64,000 nucleotides of DNA from CAXXOK01 sp963664595 (GTDB taxonomy: Bacteria > Bacillota > Clostridia > Christensenellales > Aristaeellaceae): assembly GCA_963664595.2 (NCBI GenBank), contig CAXXOK010000007.1, positions 124,001-188,000 of the forward strand. Reading direction: 5' to 3'. Numbering within the stretch: position 1 is the stretch's first letter; each line of letters starts with the position of its first letter. The notes under the pieces are model-generated. The model saw nothing but the letters and a program-made list of their open reading frames with translations. It had not been told where the DNA came from and did not search any database. A program made the translations under genes and the position numbers. Positions 7,139-16,131 of this stretch are shown here, piece by piece.

Positions 7139-8263
7139 TCAATCTTCGCAAAACACACGCTTGACAGCTTCCAGAAAACCATAGCCGTATTGCTCGCTGG
7201 GCTCCAGATAGTTGCCTTCCGTCCATTCGTTCCAAGTGGTCAGCGTAATAAAGTGCCCGGTATACCGGTCGCTGCCGGCAAATTCCTTCGCCGCACGCAG
7301 AGCGGCCTCATATTTCTCCGGCACCGAGCCCGTAACCACCGTTGTCCAGGGATACCCGATGTTTTCATAGATTTCCGACTGTACCGTGCGCGGGCTGCAA
7401 TCCCAGCCGCTGGAAACGGTAATGTTCGTGGGGCAATCACATAAAGCGGCATCCTTGGCAAAGGTCTGGATTCCATCCTCGACGAAAAGATCGTACGGTT
7501 CGGCGGGGAACATATCCCCGCGCAGCGGCCAGCTGTAGCGCACACATCCGTCAAAGCCGCAGGCGGTAAGCGAGTGATTGAACTTCTCGCGGTCCTCTTC
7601 CTCGGCTCCCGGTACCAGGCCGATATTGGATGCCAGATACAGTTCGCCTAATCCGGCTTTGCGGACGCGGTCCCGGAAATCATCCATTACCAGCCTGACC
7701 CCGTCGGTTCCGCCCAGGGATTTGATCAGCTTCGTAACATCCCAGAACACAAAGTAGATCTTGCCGTCCACGCGCAGATAGTTTTCACGCCAAAAGTAAT
7801 TCTTGATATAGTATTCCGTACCGTTGCGTATGGCCTGCGGCGTCAGTTCTCCCGGGAGCAGAACGTCCCTTCCGTGACGACGGCTTGCCGGATGGACATA
7901 AATGGGATCATGATTGCACCACATAAGCGCGATTTTCAGCTTTGTATTATTGGAAGCTCCGAAAAATCCCTCGTCAAGCGCCTTGAAGCGATACCCGCCA
8001 TCCTCAAACCAGTAAATATCCCATAAAAATCCATCAATACCATAGGCGGCCGCCGTATCGATTTTTTTCTCCATGACTTTCGGGTCGGATTCATCTTCAT
8101 ATCCCCACAAGGGGCTATTGGGTTGCTGATGCCCGTCAAACCGGGGCCGTGCACATTTGGCAACCTCCCATTCCGTCCAGCCTTTGCCATGCCAAACGTC
8201 GTTACGCGCATCGGGATGCCAATTTGGGAAATACCAGGCCAATACGGGAAGCTTTTTACTCAT
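7139..8263 (-). CDS. GH99-like / WbsX-family glycoside-processing protein
   Basis: A 374-residue protein without signal peptide. It starts with LAWYFPNWHPD, continues with WTEWEVAK, then GIDGFLWDIYWF, and ends with TLTTWNEWTEGNYLEP. These are the marks of the WbsX / GH99-like (beta/alpha)8 family, where acidic residues in the WNEW-E and barrel strands are candidate catalytic groups. Family members act on mannose-containing or other surface glycans, though most are untested. Shine-Dalgarno GAGAGGAT precedes ATG 8263. It sits between an arabinose-isomerase-like gene and an esterase in one operon, consistent with stepwise breakdown of an imported oligosaccharide. Confidence 0.82.
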   Translation of the reverse strand: MSKKLPVLAWYFPNWHPDARNDVWHGKGWTEWEVAKCARPRFDGHQQPNSPLWGYEDESDPKVMEKKIDTAAAYGIDGFLWDIYWFEDGGYRFKALDEGFFGASNNTKLKIALMWCNHDPIYVHPASRRHGRDVLLPGELTPQAIRNGTEYYIKNYFWRENYLRVDGKIYFVFWDVTKLIKSLGGTDGVRLVMDDFRDRVRKAGLGELYLASNIGLVPGAEEEDREKFNHSLTACGFDGCVRYSWPLRGDMFPAEPYDLFVEDGIQTFAKDAALCDCPTNITVSSGWDCSPRTVQSEIYENIGYPWTTVVTGSVPEKYEAALRAAKEFAGSDRYTGHFITLTTWNEWTEGNYLEPSEQYGYGFLEAVKRVFCED

Positions 8264-8283
8264 AGTACCCTATCCTCTCAAAC

Positions 8284-9729
8284 TTACATTGTTTCTTTTG
8301 CTTTGCCGGCAACGATTTCGAGCTCAAGTCCCATAATGCGGGCGAAGTACGTCAGTTCCCGCAGGCGGTTCCCGGTGCCCAGCGCCATATGATGCGTCGG
8401 CCCGGCCTCACACCAGCGGCGCAGAAACTCCGTTACAGGCATATCAAACGATACGCGGGTATTTGTGTTTCCTGTCTGCGGGATTCTGCCCTTGATGGAT
8501 TTGCCCACCGCAGCGATCAGCTTGAAGGTTCCGTCTCTTTTAACCGATATGCTCAGCATGGTAAGCTCTCCGGCGCGGATACTGAACTCCACACCCATCC
8601 CGCTTCCTGCTTTGCCATGGTATTTTTTCAACTTGCGCAGCACCGGCTTCCCCTCGCTGATCGCAATATTATGCGGTCCGTCATGCCCGATGAGCACGCA
8701 GTTATCGTCTATGTCAAACGGATGGATTTCCGCAAACGAGCCGCCGCCACCCATCCGGTTGATAATGAGCATTGCCGCTGCGGTTTTCAGATCCGCCTCT
8801 CCGGCAAGGGGGATATTGCGGCTGGTCAACAGTGTGTTTCCGATAATCAGGCTGGCGCCTACTTTTTCGTACAGGTTGTTTTGCCCCTGGTAATAATAAG
8901 CCAATGCCGTCAAATGATTCTGTTCCACAAGCCTATCCAGCGCACAGGCCATGCGGGCCGACCATTGCAGGTCCTCCTCTTCCACGTAAGCCGTCAGGGG
9001 ATCGATGGAGGGATCCTGAATGGAAAACACACGCTTGATTTCCGCTACCTTTGCCGTCTCTTCCTGAGCGGAAACCTCCTGCGAATAGCTGACGAGCTCA
9101 CACATTTCCAACATTTGCACATGCGCTCCGAACGCTGCCGTGAACGCCGTCGGATCGGTATGCATATCGTACATGCCTTCGTACGTATGGCCAAGATAAC
9201 CGATCTTGGCATACCGGAAAGCCGCGGCAGCTTCGATTGCCTTTTGCCATGCGCACACTTCGGCTTGGATAAAATCCCGCTGGCCCGATGCGGCCACAAG
9301 GCAAGGCGGCATGCTGCGGCCAAGCCGTGGGTACACCCCTGCGAGCTCCGGCATGGCGCAGATATCATCGTTTACCAGCTGCATATAGGTTGTGCAATTG
9401 CTGTAGTCCAGATGATTGAGCGGCTGAATGCCAACCAATATCTGCGTCACCGGCAGGGAAACAGCAAACGGAGCCGCTACCGATGAAGGCAGATATGTTG
9501 TCATCAACAAAAACGCCGCGTCTACATCCAGCGCTTTCAATCGGCGGACCGTATCAAACGCCTTATCGACGGTATCGACAAATTCCGTGATTACCAATTC
9601 CGAGCTGTCTTCAAAATAGGCGGCAAACTCCGCCGCTTTCTTGTTCAGGTCCTCATATAACCCTTCAAATTGTTCAAAGTAAACCGCGTGCCCCAGAGGA
9701 ATAATAGCGATCATAGGTTTCCGCTGCAT
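8284..9729 (-). CDS. L-arabinose isomerase-like sugar isomerase
   Basis: A 481-residue cytoplasmic protein related to AraA/FucI isomerases that interconvert aldose and ketose. The N-terminal Rossmann-like part begins MIAIIPLGHAVYFEQF; the middle has YLGHTYEGMYDMHTDPTAF, close to the GHVFEGMYD signature of AraA; the C-terminal part has GPTHHMALG with the metal-site histidine. The MGGGGSFAEIHPFD stretch provides a candidate catalytic glutamate. Length fits AraA (about 495). It lacks araB and araD neighbours and sits in an ABC importer operon, so the sugar need not be arabinose. Start ATG has GAGGATATCGTT upstream. A GC-rich hairpin separates it from the binding-protein gene. Confidence 0.8.
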   Translation of the reverse strand: MQRKPMIAIIPLGHAVYFEQFEGLYEDLNKKAAEFAAYFEDSSELVITEFVDTVDKAFDTVRRLKALDVDAAFLLMTTYLPSSVAAPFAVSLPVTQILVGIQPLNHLDYSNCTTYMQLVNDDICAMPELAGVYPRLGRSMPPCLVAASGQRDFIQAEVCAWQKAIEAAAAFRYAKIGYLGHTYEGMYDMHTDPTAFTAAFGAHVQMLEMCELVSYSQEVSAQEETAKVAEIKRVFSIQDPSIDPLTAYVEEEDLQWSARMACALDRLVEQNHLTALAYYYQGQNNLYEKVGASLIIGNTLLTSRNIPLAGEADLKTAAAMLIINRMGGGGSFAEIHPFDIDDNCVLIGHDGPHNIAISEGKPVLRKLKKYHGKAGSGMGVEFSIRAGELTMLSISVKRDGTFKLIAAVGKSIKGRIPQTGNTNTRVSFDMPVTEFLRRWCEAGPTHHMALGTGNRLRELTYFARIMGLELEIVAGKAKETM

Positions 9730-9757
9730 AACGATATCCTCAGCTGTGAAGTATTCA

Positions 9758-9786
9758 CGGGGCGCCCATGCGTTCAGGGCGCCCCG
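9758..9786 (-). promoter_or_regulatory. Intercistronic hairpin after the binding-protein gene
   Basis: About 10 bp of stem (GGGGCGCCC at 9759-9767 with its complement at 9777-9785) without a following T-run. It lies after the solute-binding protein gene and is likely to block 3' exonucleases and keep that transcript abundant. Confidence 0.55.
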
Positions 9787-9801
9787 CGAAGGATTGCCGG
9801 A

Positions 9802-11463
9802 TTAGTTGGCCTGATACAGCGCGTAGTACTTGCTATAGATTTCCATGTACTCAATGACGCCGTAATCTTCCAGTGTTTTTGTGAAGTTTGCAAATTCTGC
9901 GTCGATATCCAGTTCACCCGTGATGAACTTGGCTTCCATGGACGCCACATAGTCGTCCAACGGCGTTTGCAGCTCGTTCAGGCGTTCCAGATCTTCAGCA
10001 GAAAAGAAGAAGTTCGGGACGGGATCCACATAATACGGGCCTTGCTTTTCCTGCAATGAGGTTTCATCCGCCCGGCAGACCACGCCATTTTTAAACTGCT
10101 GGCCGATAGCGGAATCAGGGTACACCTGCGCATAGAGCAAACGGTAGGGATCATAGCCGGTCTGGTTGAGGCCCGGTACGTTCCAAAAGCTTAAATTGGT
10201 GACGCGATGCACCCATGCCGACGTCATATCGGCAGGCATGTTGTACAGGATGGTGTTTTTTTCAGCATCATAATAGTGGCCTGTGCCGAAATAATCCAGA
10301 TCGCCTCCCGCTTCCGGACCATAGGTGGCATACCCGTAGCCCTCCAGCGTATAGAAGAAGTCACACAGGTTTACGATGGCCGCGGCAGCTTCTTCATCCG
10401 CATCCGCGTTGATGACGAGCATCGCGGCAGAAAATATACCCGTAGTATCGGGGAAAACGGGCGTATCGCCTTCGTTATCCACAAGCGTATTGATGGATTC
10501 CCAGTCAGCCTGGTGATCCGGATCATACACGTACGGAGCGCTCATCTCCACAAAGCCGGTATTGCCTTCCAGCACCTTGGCCTGTACCTGTGTCTGGTTC
10601 TGCGTAAACATATCCGGGTCCAACAAGCCTTCCGTCCACAAATCGTTCATGTACTTCAGGAAATCATAGTACTTGCTTGTGTAGGGAACAAACACGATAT
10701 CATGGTTTTCCGTGTCGTAGTCCAGCGCAATATTGCCGAGGCCGGTGGAAATGGGGACCAGTCCCATCGTGTCGAAAATCAGATTGCGTTCGGAAAAACC
10801 GGTGATATCGGACCATGAACCGCCCCACGGAATTTCGTTGGCGGCATCGCCGTCGCCATTGGCGTCCATATCACGGAAGGCGGTCAGCGTTTCCTTCAGC
10901 TCAGCCAGGGTTGACGGATTCTCCAGACCAAGGTTTTTCAGCCACGCGGTATTGATAAAAAAGCGCAGCGGGTAATTCCAAATGTTGGAGAACGCAGGCA
11001 AACCATAAATATTGCCGTCGGTTGCCGTAACCGCTGATTTCCAGTTCGGATTTTCATCAAACAGGGCGGAAAGCGTCGGCGCATACTCGGCAATCAACTC
11101 ATTCAACGGCATGAACAGTTGTTCCGATACGCCATACTTCACCAATTTGTTGCTGTCGAACGAGTATCCAAGAATAGCGTCCGGGAGGTCGCCGCTGTTG
11201 CACATCAGCGATATGCGTTCTTCACTCGAAGCCGGATCGATGATTGTCCAGTCGAAAATCAATCCCGATTCTTTCTCCAGGTATGCGTTCATCCAATTTT
11301 TTTCCATGTCAAAATTCACAGAAGAAGGCTGTGGCATAAAAGCGATGGAAACCTCCAACGGCGAATCCACGACCGGCATGGCAGAATCGGTGCTGACTGC
11401 CGCCATAGCGCTTGAACCGAGCAGCATTGAAGCGACCAGTAACAAGGTGACCCATTTTTTCAT
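9802..11463 (-). CDS. ABC importer solute-binding protein (LipO/YtcQ-like)
   Basis: A 553-residue exported binding protein of the large family-1 sugar type that partners YteP/YtcP permeases. Residues 1-22 form a signal peptide ending in AMA|AVS; there is no lipobox cysteine, so it is not an ordinary lipoprotein. The body shows the alternate two-lobe pattern with NGNIYGLP-like TDGNIYGLPAFSN and the calcium-loop-like DMDANGDGDAANEIPWGG. Shine-Dalgarno AAAGGGGG precedes ATG 11463. It follows the two permease genes in the operon. The substrate should be an oligosaccharide given the downstream isomerase and glycosidase. Confidence 0.87.
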   Translation of the reverse strand: MKKWVTLLLVASMLLGSSAMAAVSTDSAMPVVDSPLEVSIAFMPQPSSVNFDMEKNWMNAYLEKESGLIFDWTIIDPASSEERISLMCNSGDLPDAILGYSFDSNKLVKYGVSEQLFMPLNELIAEYAPTLSALFDENPNWKSAVTATDGNIYGLPAFSNIWNYPLRFFINTAWLKNLGLENPSTLAELKETLTAFRDMDANGDGDAANEIPWGGSWSDITGFSERNLIFDTMGLVPISTGLGNIALDYDTENHDIVFVPYTSKYYDFLKYMNDLWTEGLLDPDMFTQNQTQVQAKVLEGNTGFVEMSAPYVYDPDHQADWESINTLVDNEGDTPVFPDTTGIFSAAMLVINADADEEAAAAIVNLCDFFYTLEGYGYATYGPEAGGDLDYFGTGHYYDAEKNTILYNMPADMTSAWVHRVTNLSFWNVPGLNQTGYDPYRLLYAQVYPDSAIGQQFKNGVVCRADETSLQEKQGPYYVDPVPNFFFSAEDLERLNELQTPLDDYVASMEAKFITGELDIDAEFANFTKTLEDYGVIEYMEIYSKYYALYQAN

Positions 11464-11508
11464 TGAAAGACCCCCTTTAAATTATATTACAGCACGAAGC
11501 TGGAATAT

Positions 11509-12420
11509 TCATCCTTTAATCGAACCGATCATTACGCCTTTGACAAAATGCTTTTGCACAAACGGGTAGGCTACCAGAATCGGAAGATTTGCGATAATGA
11601 TCAGCGAGTATTTCATGGTTTCGGCCAATCGCTGACGGCGCAGCAAATCCGCAAGCGCTTCGGTATCCATCCCCCTCACATCCACCGCCATCGAAGAATT
11701 CATCAGCAATACCTGGCGCATAACCAGCTGCAGCGGGAAGAATTTCTGATCGTTTAAAAACAGCATTGCATTGAAATAACTGTTCCAGTGCGTTACCGCG
11801 TGGTACAGCACCATAACCGCAACAATTGCGCCGGAAAGCGGCAGCACAATCTGCACAAAGGTACGGAATTCACCGGCGCCGTCAATTTTGGCCGCATCGT
11901 ACAGCGATTCCGGAAAGCCCGCAAAATACGTACGCGTGATAATCATGTTGTACACGCTGAACGCACCCGGAATAATAAGCACAAGCGGGTTGTTGATCAG
12001 GTTCAGCGTTTTGATCAGTAAATAATACGGCACCAGCCCGCCGGAAAAATACATCGTGACAACGAAGAAGATCATCAGCAGGTTGCGTCCCTTAACCTGC
12101 TTGCGCGACATGGAGTACGATGCGGGAAGCAGCAGAAACAAGTTGTAACAGGTACCGAAAACGGTATAAATCAACGTGTTTTTATACCCGACCCACACTT
12201 GTGTATATTGGAGAACCGAACGGTACGAATCCAGCGTAAATCCCTTTATCCACAGGAACACCTGTCCGGAAATAACATACAGCGGATCGCTGAACGAAGC
12301 GATAATGGTATAATAGATAGGATAGGCACACAGCACGATGACGATACAGATCAGGAACAGATTCATTGCGTCAAAGAGAATATCGCCTCTTGAGCGGGCT
12401 TCCACAGACGGTTTTTTCAC
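11509..12420 (-). CDS. Carbohydrate ABC permease (YtcP/LplC type)
   Basis: Six predicted membrane helices, with the inner loop EAA motif DAAKIDGAGEFRTFVQIVLP that docks the ATPase and the C-terminal KHFVKGVMIGSIKG end typical of LplC/YtcP proteins. I choose the GTG at 12420 (VKKPSVEA) because AAGGGAG sits nine bases before it; a GTG at 12441 overlaps the upstream gene's stop and lacks a site. No ATPase gene is in the locus, as usual for these importers, which share a genome-wide MsmX-like ATPase. Confidence 0.85.
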   Translation of the reverse strand: MKKPSVEARSRGDILFDAMNLFLICIVIVLCAYPIYYTIIASFSDPLYVISGQVFLWIKGFTLDSYRSVLQYTQVWVGYKNTLIYTVFGTCYNLFLLLPASYSMSRKQVKGRNLLMIFFVVTMYFSGGLVPYYLLIKTLNLINNPLVLIIPGAFSVYNMIITRTYFAGFPESLYDAAKIDGAGEFRTFVQIVLPLSGAIVAVMVLYHAVTHWNSYFNAMLFLNDQKFFPLQLVMRQVLLMNSSMAVDVRGMDTEALADLLRRQRLAETMKYSLIIIANLPILVAYPFVQKHFVKGVMIGSIKG

Positions 12421-12434
12421 TCGCGTTTTCTCCC

Positions 12435-13394
12435 TTACCACAGCGATGTATCACCGCTCATACGGGAAGCTTGATTCACAGCAACCAGCAAAAGCGCGTT
12501 GATGATGTTATTGAACAGTCCGATGGCTGTACTGTAACTGAACTGTCCATTGAGGATGCCCAGCCGGTAAATGTATGTGGGAATGATCTCCGACACATCG
12601 CGGTTGAGATCATTTTGCAGCAGATATACTTTCTCAAACCCGATGTTAAGCACCGTACCGGCCCGTAAAATCAACAGAATGACGATGGTCGGCAATATCG
12701 TGGGCAGGTCAATGTAGATGATCTTCTGTAAACGCGATGCCCCGTCAATTCTCGCGGCTTCCACCGAATCCATATCCACCGCGGACAACGCGGCCAGATA
12801 AATAATTGTACCCCAACCGGCATGCTGCCATATTTCGGAAACCACATAGAGGGTCCGGTAGGCGCTGGATACCCCGATGAAGTTTACCGCCGTTCCGCCG
12901 AAGGACTCAATCACCATGTTGATAATCCCGCTTTCGCGGTTCAGCATCAGATGAATCAAGCCAACAACGGCAACCATGGAAATAAAATGCGGTATATACG
13001 TCAGCATCTGGGTTGCTTTTTTAAACCAGCTTCTGCGGATTTCATTGATCATTACGGCGAGGATGATGGGAACGGGGAACCCGAACAGGAGATTATAAAA
13101 CGACAGCAGCAAGGTGTTGCGCATAATCTGGTAAAAATTCGGCGAATTGATGAACTGCAAAAAGTATTTCAGTCCGACCCACTCGCTGCCCTGTATACCG
13201 GCTCTGACCTTATAGTTTTTAAACGCGATCTGGATACCGTACATCGGCAGATACCGGAAAACCAGCACATCCAAAACAGCAGGCAGTAGAAACAGGTACA
13301 ATACCCAATAACGTTTCAAATGGCTCCTGACTTTTTTCCTCCCCAAAGGGTTTGGTCGCAGTCCCGCTTCGTTGATGGTTACGCTTTTTTGCAT
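12435..13394 (-). CDS. Carbohydrate ABC permease (YteP/LplB type)
   Basis: A 319-residue, six-helix permease. It shows the N-terminal YWVLYLFLLPAVLDVLVFRY helix, the PMYGIQIAFKNYK signature of YteP/LplB proteins, EAARIDGASRLQKIIYIDLP as the EAA loop and a C-terminal NRMSG-like NQASRMSGD. It heads the operon that runs to 6032. Shine-Dalgarno AGGATGAGG lies seven bases before ATG 13394. Confidence 0.87.
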   Translation of the reverse strand: MQKSVTINEAGLRPNPLGRKKVRSHLKRYWVLYLFLLPAVLDVLVFRYLPMYGIQIAFKNYKVRAGIQGSEWVGLKYFLQFINSPNFYQIMRNTLLLSFYNLLFGFPVPIILAVMINEIRRSWFKKATQMLTYIPHFISMVAVVGLIHLMLNRESGIINMVIESFGGTAVNFIGVSSAYRTLYVVSEIWQHAGWGTIIYLAALSAVDMDSVEAARIDGASRLQKIIYIDLPTILPTIVILLILRAGTVLNIGFEKVYLLQNDLNRDVSEIIPTYIYRLGILNGQFSYSTAIGLFNNIINALLLVAVNQASRMSGDTSLW

Positions 13395-13476
13395 TCGTTT
13401 GCCTCATCCTTTGTGCTTTTTCCGGTGCGGAAGCTGTGGAGGCCGCGATTGGCCGTTCCGCATGTTATCTGCGGCG

Positions 13477-13506
13477 ATCGTAGCATTGCGCGGTAAATTT
13501 CGTCAA
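13477..13506 (-). promoter_or_regulatory. Probable promoter of the permease operon
   Basis: On the minus strand TTGACG (13506-13501) and TACGAT (13482-13477) are spaced by 18 bases, about 80 bases upstream of the first permease gene. Both boxes deviate by one or two bases, as expected for an activator-dependent promoter. Confidence 0.5.
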
Positions 13507-13571
13507 TTATAAATAATTGTCGGGCATTAATTTATTGCAAAATACAACAATTTCAGCAATGTTAAATTTTT

Positions 13572-13587
13572 GCAGGCAGAAGCCTGC
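13572..13587. promoter_or_regulatory. Palindrome between divergent genes, possible regulator site
   Basis: GCAGGC-AGAA-GCCTGC lies between the two divergent promoters, upstream of both -35 boxes. It could be an operator or a short hairpin; position is the only support. Confidence 0.3.
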
Positions 13588-13628
13588 CATCTCAAGATTT
13601 TTACAATATGTTAAAACCAAGGCCAGAA

Positions 13629-13658
13629 TTGACATTATTTTACCGTGTCCCCTATAAT
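13629..13658 (+). promoter_or_regulatory. Promoter of the membrane AraC regulator
   Basis: TTGACA at 13629-13634 and TATAAT at 13653-13658, both perfect, with 18 bases between. Because the -10 box lies after an in-frame GTG at 13645, that codon cannot be the translation start, which supports the TTG start at 13687. Confidence 0.75.
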
Positions 13659-13686
13659 GATTTTATCAGCATCGGGAGATGATACA

Positions 13687-15858
13687 TTGAAACAACGGCG
13701 CCGCAAGCTGCAGGGACCCCATCTGTATACTTTTTTTCGCACGCGTTCCTTTTTATTCCGTATGTTGGTCACCATCTCGCTGGCTGTTTGCATTCCCATC
13801 ATAATATCATCCGTTGAGTTTATCTCGCATGAATCGAATTTGGTAAAACAATCCGAATATACGCTTCTGCAATCCACGGCACAAACGCTTGAATTGCGTT
13901 TTGCTGAGTATATTGAGCAGGCCAACCGCATTGCCTTGAAAATGCAGCTTGCCGGCAAACTGCATGAAAATACGATAGCGGCTAGCGTGCAATCGGAAAT
14001 CGAAGGGCTGGAAATCATCGGATACTATAAAGCGGCGCTGCCCTTTGCCGATACATATGGTTTGTTTGTACGGTCGGAAAACAGCATGGTCTATACCGAC
14101 AAAGGAAAATACAGGGCGGATATTTTCAGTGAATATGTGTTGGGATTCGAACCGGAAGCGCTGGAGGCTCTGCTTGGCAATACCGTATCCAGTCGGTTTT
14201 ATCCCTGGACAAAGACCGGCGAGGCCCAAACACTTTATATTGTTCCGCTGCGGGTCGGAAGCGTAACCGAGATCAACCGGTATTGCCTGTTTGTCATCAA
14301 CGCGCGGATGCTCCATCAGTCGCTTGTCAGCATATTGTCGGATAAATATCAAATTCAATCCATAAGCAGCAGTGACCATCAATTGATTTTTAGTAATACG
14401 GATGTACCGGCTGCACTGCAAACCGATAAGCAGGCCCCTGATAACGCCGCGGTCACGGAATATGCGGAGTATCTTTCAGCCAGCAGCAACGGCGCAAACG
14501 GCTTTTCCGTTGCCGTTCTGATGAGCAAGTCCGATTTGTACACAAACTTTGATTCCCTGTCCAAACGTGTTCGGTTGATTTCCATTCTTTATTTGATCAT
14601 TTGCATATTGCTGATCGCCGTTGCCGTAATCCTCAATTATCGTCCGATCGGAAGCATCCTCAAAACAATCCGCAGCCAGAACGAGCGGACGTTTCCACAG
14701 CGCAACGAGCTGGATTATATTCTCAATGTCTACAATCATTTATCAACAGAAACCAAGCAGCTATCGTATGAATTGTACGAACGCAACATCATGTTTGTTG
14801 ACCGCGTGCTGGAAAACCTGTTAAGCGGCAGGCGCCCCTCGCCGCAGGAGCTGCAAATGCTGCAATTCAACAAACCGCTATTTTATGTTGCAGTCGCACA
14901 ACAGGCAGACATTGTAAACTGCGAGGCGATTATCAGCGCCAATGCCGTGGATGCGTCTATCTATTCAATTGAAATGTATTACGACCAGATGCTGGTCTTT
15001 GTATGCAGCGGCATCAGTGAAAACGATGCTGAGCGCGCCGGTCTGGCGGCACAGCTGCACACCTTGGCAGGCGCCGATACCAAGCTCGGTTTTTCAAATC
15101 CATGCGGAAAAATTGAAAATCTCTATACCGCCTATTGTGAAGCGCGCCGCGCCCTGCAATCCGACACAGAGCAAACCGATGTGTTCGCGGTACCAGCTCA
15201 GCGTACTGAACCAAACTCCTTCGGATTTGACGATGAGATTGAAGCGTCTCTCGCCATCGCAATCAAAAACGGGGATCCCAAAGCAAGCGAAATAATACGG
15301 GATACTTTCCACCATATCCAGAAAACAACCAATTCATCCTCCATGCAGCGGTACATGCTGTTTCATGTCATCGAAACCTGCCAGGCCATCAGCAAAGATA
15401 TTCAAATGCCGTTGGATTTTGAGCGTCTTGCGCAGATCTTTTCCATGGAAAGCCTTGGCAATATACAACGCCAGTTTCTTGTTCTGCTGGATGAGCATTT
15501 GGAAAAAATCAAAAACCGGATGATCGAGCAAGCCAACCTTACGTATTCCAAAGTTATTCGGTTCATCAACGATAGCTTCAGCGATCCGCTTTTCTGCTTA
15601 AACGACGTAGCCGACCAGATGGGAATATCAATTTTTACCGCGAGCAGATTAGTGAAAGATTTAACCAAGATCGGCTTTCGTAAATACCTGAACGATATAC
15701 GCGTTGAACATGCAAAAGATTTACTGTTGACTACAGGTCTTTCCATTCGGGAAATCGCGGATCAATCCGGCTTTGCCTCCGCCTCTTACTTTGTAAATGT
15801 TTTTCGCAAAACCGAAGGAATCACACCCAATCAATACCGCCACGATCCGAAAGGATAA
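13687..15858 (+). CDS. Membrane-bound AraC-family regulator (YesS/LplR-like)
   Basis: About 723 residues. One membrane helix near the N-terminus (FRMLVTISLAVCIPIIIS), an extracellular sensor region of roughly 250 residues, a second helix (LISILYLIICILLIAVAVIL), a cytoplasmic linker, and a C-terminal AraC double helix-turn-helix (SIREIADQSGFASASYFVNV, then ITPNQYR). Proteins of this plan sense a ligand, often through a binding protein, and switch on the adjacent ABC glycan locus. The start is TTG 13687 (LKQRRRKLQG) with GGGAG ahead of it; the GTG at 13645 lies upstream of the -10 box. Divergent from the 13394-6032 operon, which it probably activates. Confidence 0.85.
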   Translation: MKQRRRKLQGPHLYTFFRTRSFLFRMLVTISLAVCIPIIISSVEFISHESNLVKQSEYTLLQSTAQTLELRFAEYIEQANRIALKMQLAGKLHENTIAASVQSEIEGLEIIGYYKAALPFADTYGLFVRSENSMVYTDKGKYRADIFSEYVLGFEPEALEALLGNTVSSRFYPWTKTGEAQTLYIVPLRVGSVTEINRYCLFVINARMLHQSLVSILSDKYQIQSISSSDHQLIFSNTDVPAALQTDKQAPDNAAVTEYAEYLSASSNGANGFSVAVLMSKSDLYTNFDSLSKRVRLISILYLIICILLIAVAVILNYRPIGSILKTIRSQNERTFPQRNELDYILNVYNHLSTETKQLSYELYERNIMFVDRVLENLLSGRRPSPQELQMLQFNKPLFYVAVAQQADIVNCEAIISANAVDASIYSIEMYYDQMLVFVCSGISENDAERAGLAAQLHTLAGADTKLGFSNPCGKIENLYTAYCEARRALQSDTEQTDVFAVPAQRTEPNSFGFDDEIEASLAIAIKNGDPKASEIIRDTFHHIQKTTNSSSMQRYMLFHVIETCQAISKDIQMPLDFERLAQIFSMESLGNIQRQFLVLLDEHLEKIKNRMIEQANLTYSKVIRFINDSFSDPLFCLNDVADQMGISIFTASRLVKDLTKIGFRKYLNDIRVEHAKDLLLTTGLSIREIADQSGFASASYFVNVFRKTEGITPNQYRHDPKG

Positions 15859-16013
15859 GCTGCCAGCGGCACTATCTTGCTACGGTATTTGTTTTGTAGA
15901 AATATCATGCTATCTCTTGCTCATGACGGATCATCAAAACGGTTATGGGTAGGCCCGGATAAAAAGAGGCAATAATCACCATAGTTTTTTTCCATATTTA
16001 ACATGATAAACGA

Positions 16014-16041
16014 TTGACATATAAAATATTCGTGCTATAAT
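16014..16041 (+). promoter_or_regulatory. Promoter of the sugar-importer locus
   Basis: TTGACA at 16014-16019 and TATAAT at 16036-16041, both perfect, with 16 bases between. It precedes the binding-protein gene by 90 bases, leaving a leader that holds a LacI-like operator. Confidence 0.75.
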
Positions 16042-16080
16042 CAAGTCAGTTTGATGCCGGCAGAAAATTTTTCTCTTTTG

Positions 16081-16095
16081 TGGAAACGTTTAACA
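16081..16095 (+). promoter_or_regulatory. LacI-family operator-like site
   Basis: TGGAAACGTTTAACA has the palindromic core AAACGTTT at 16084-16091 typical of LacI/CcpA-family operators (central CG). It lies about 40 bases downstream of the -10 box, a roadblock position. The LacI gene at 20162 in the same locus is the obvious candidate; CcpA is an alternative. Confidence 0.5.
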
Positions 16096-16131
16096 TACCG
16101 GCAAATATATTTTATGGAGGGAATGTTTTCT

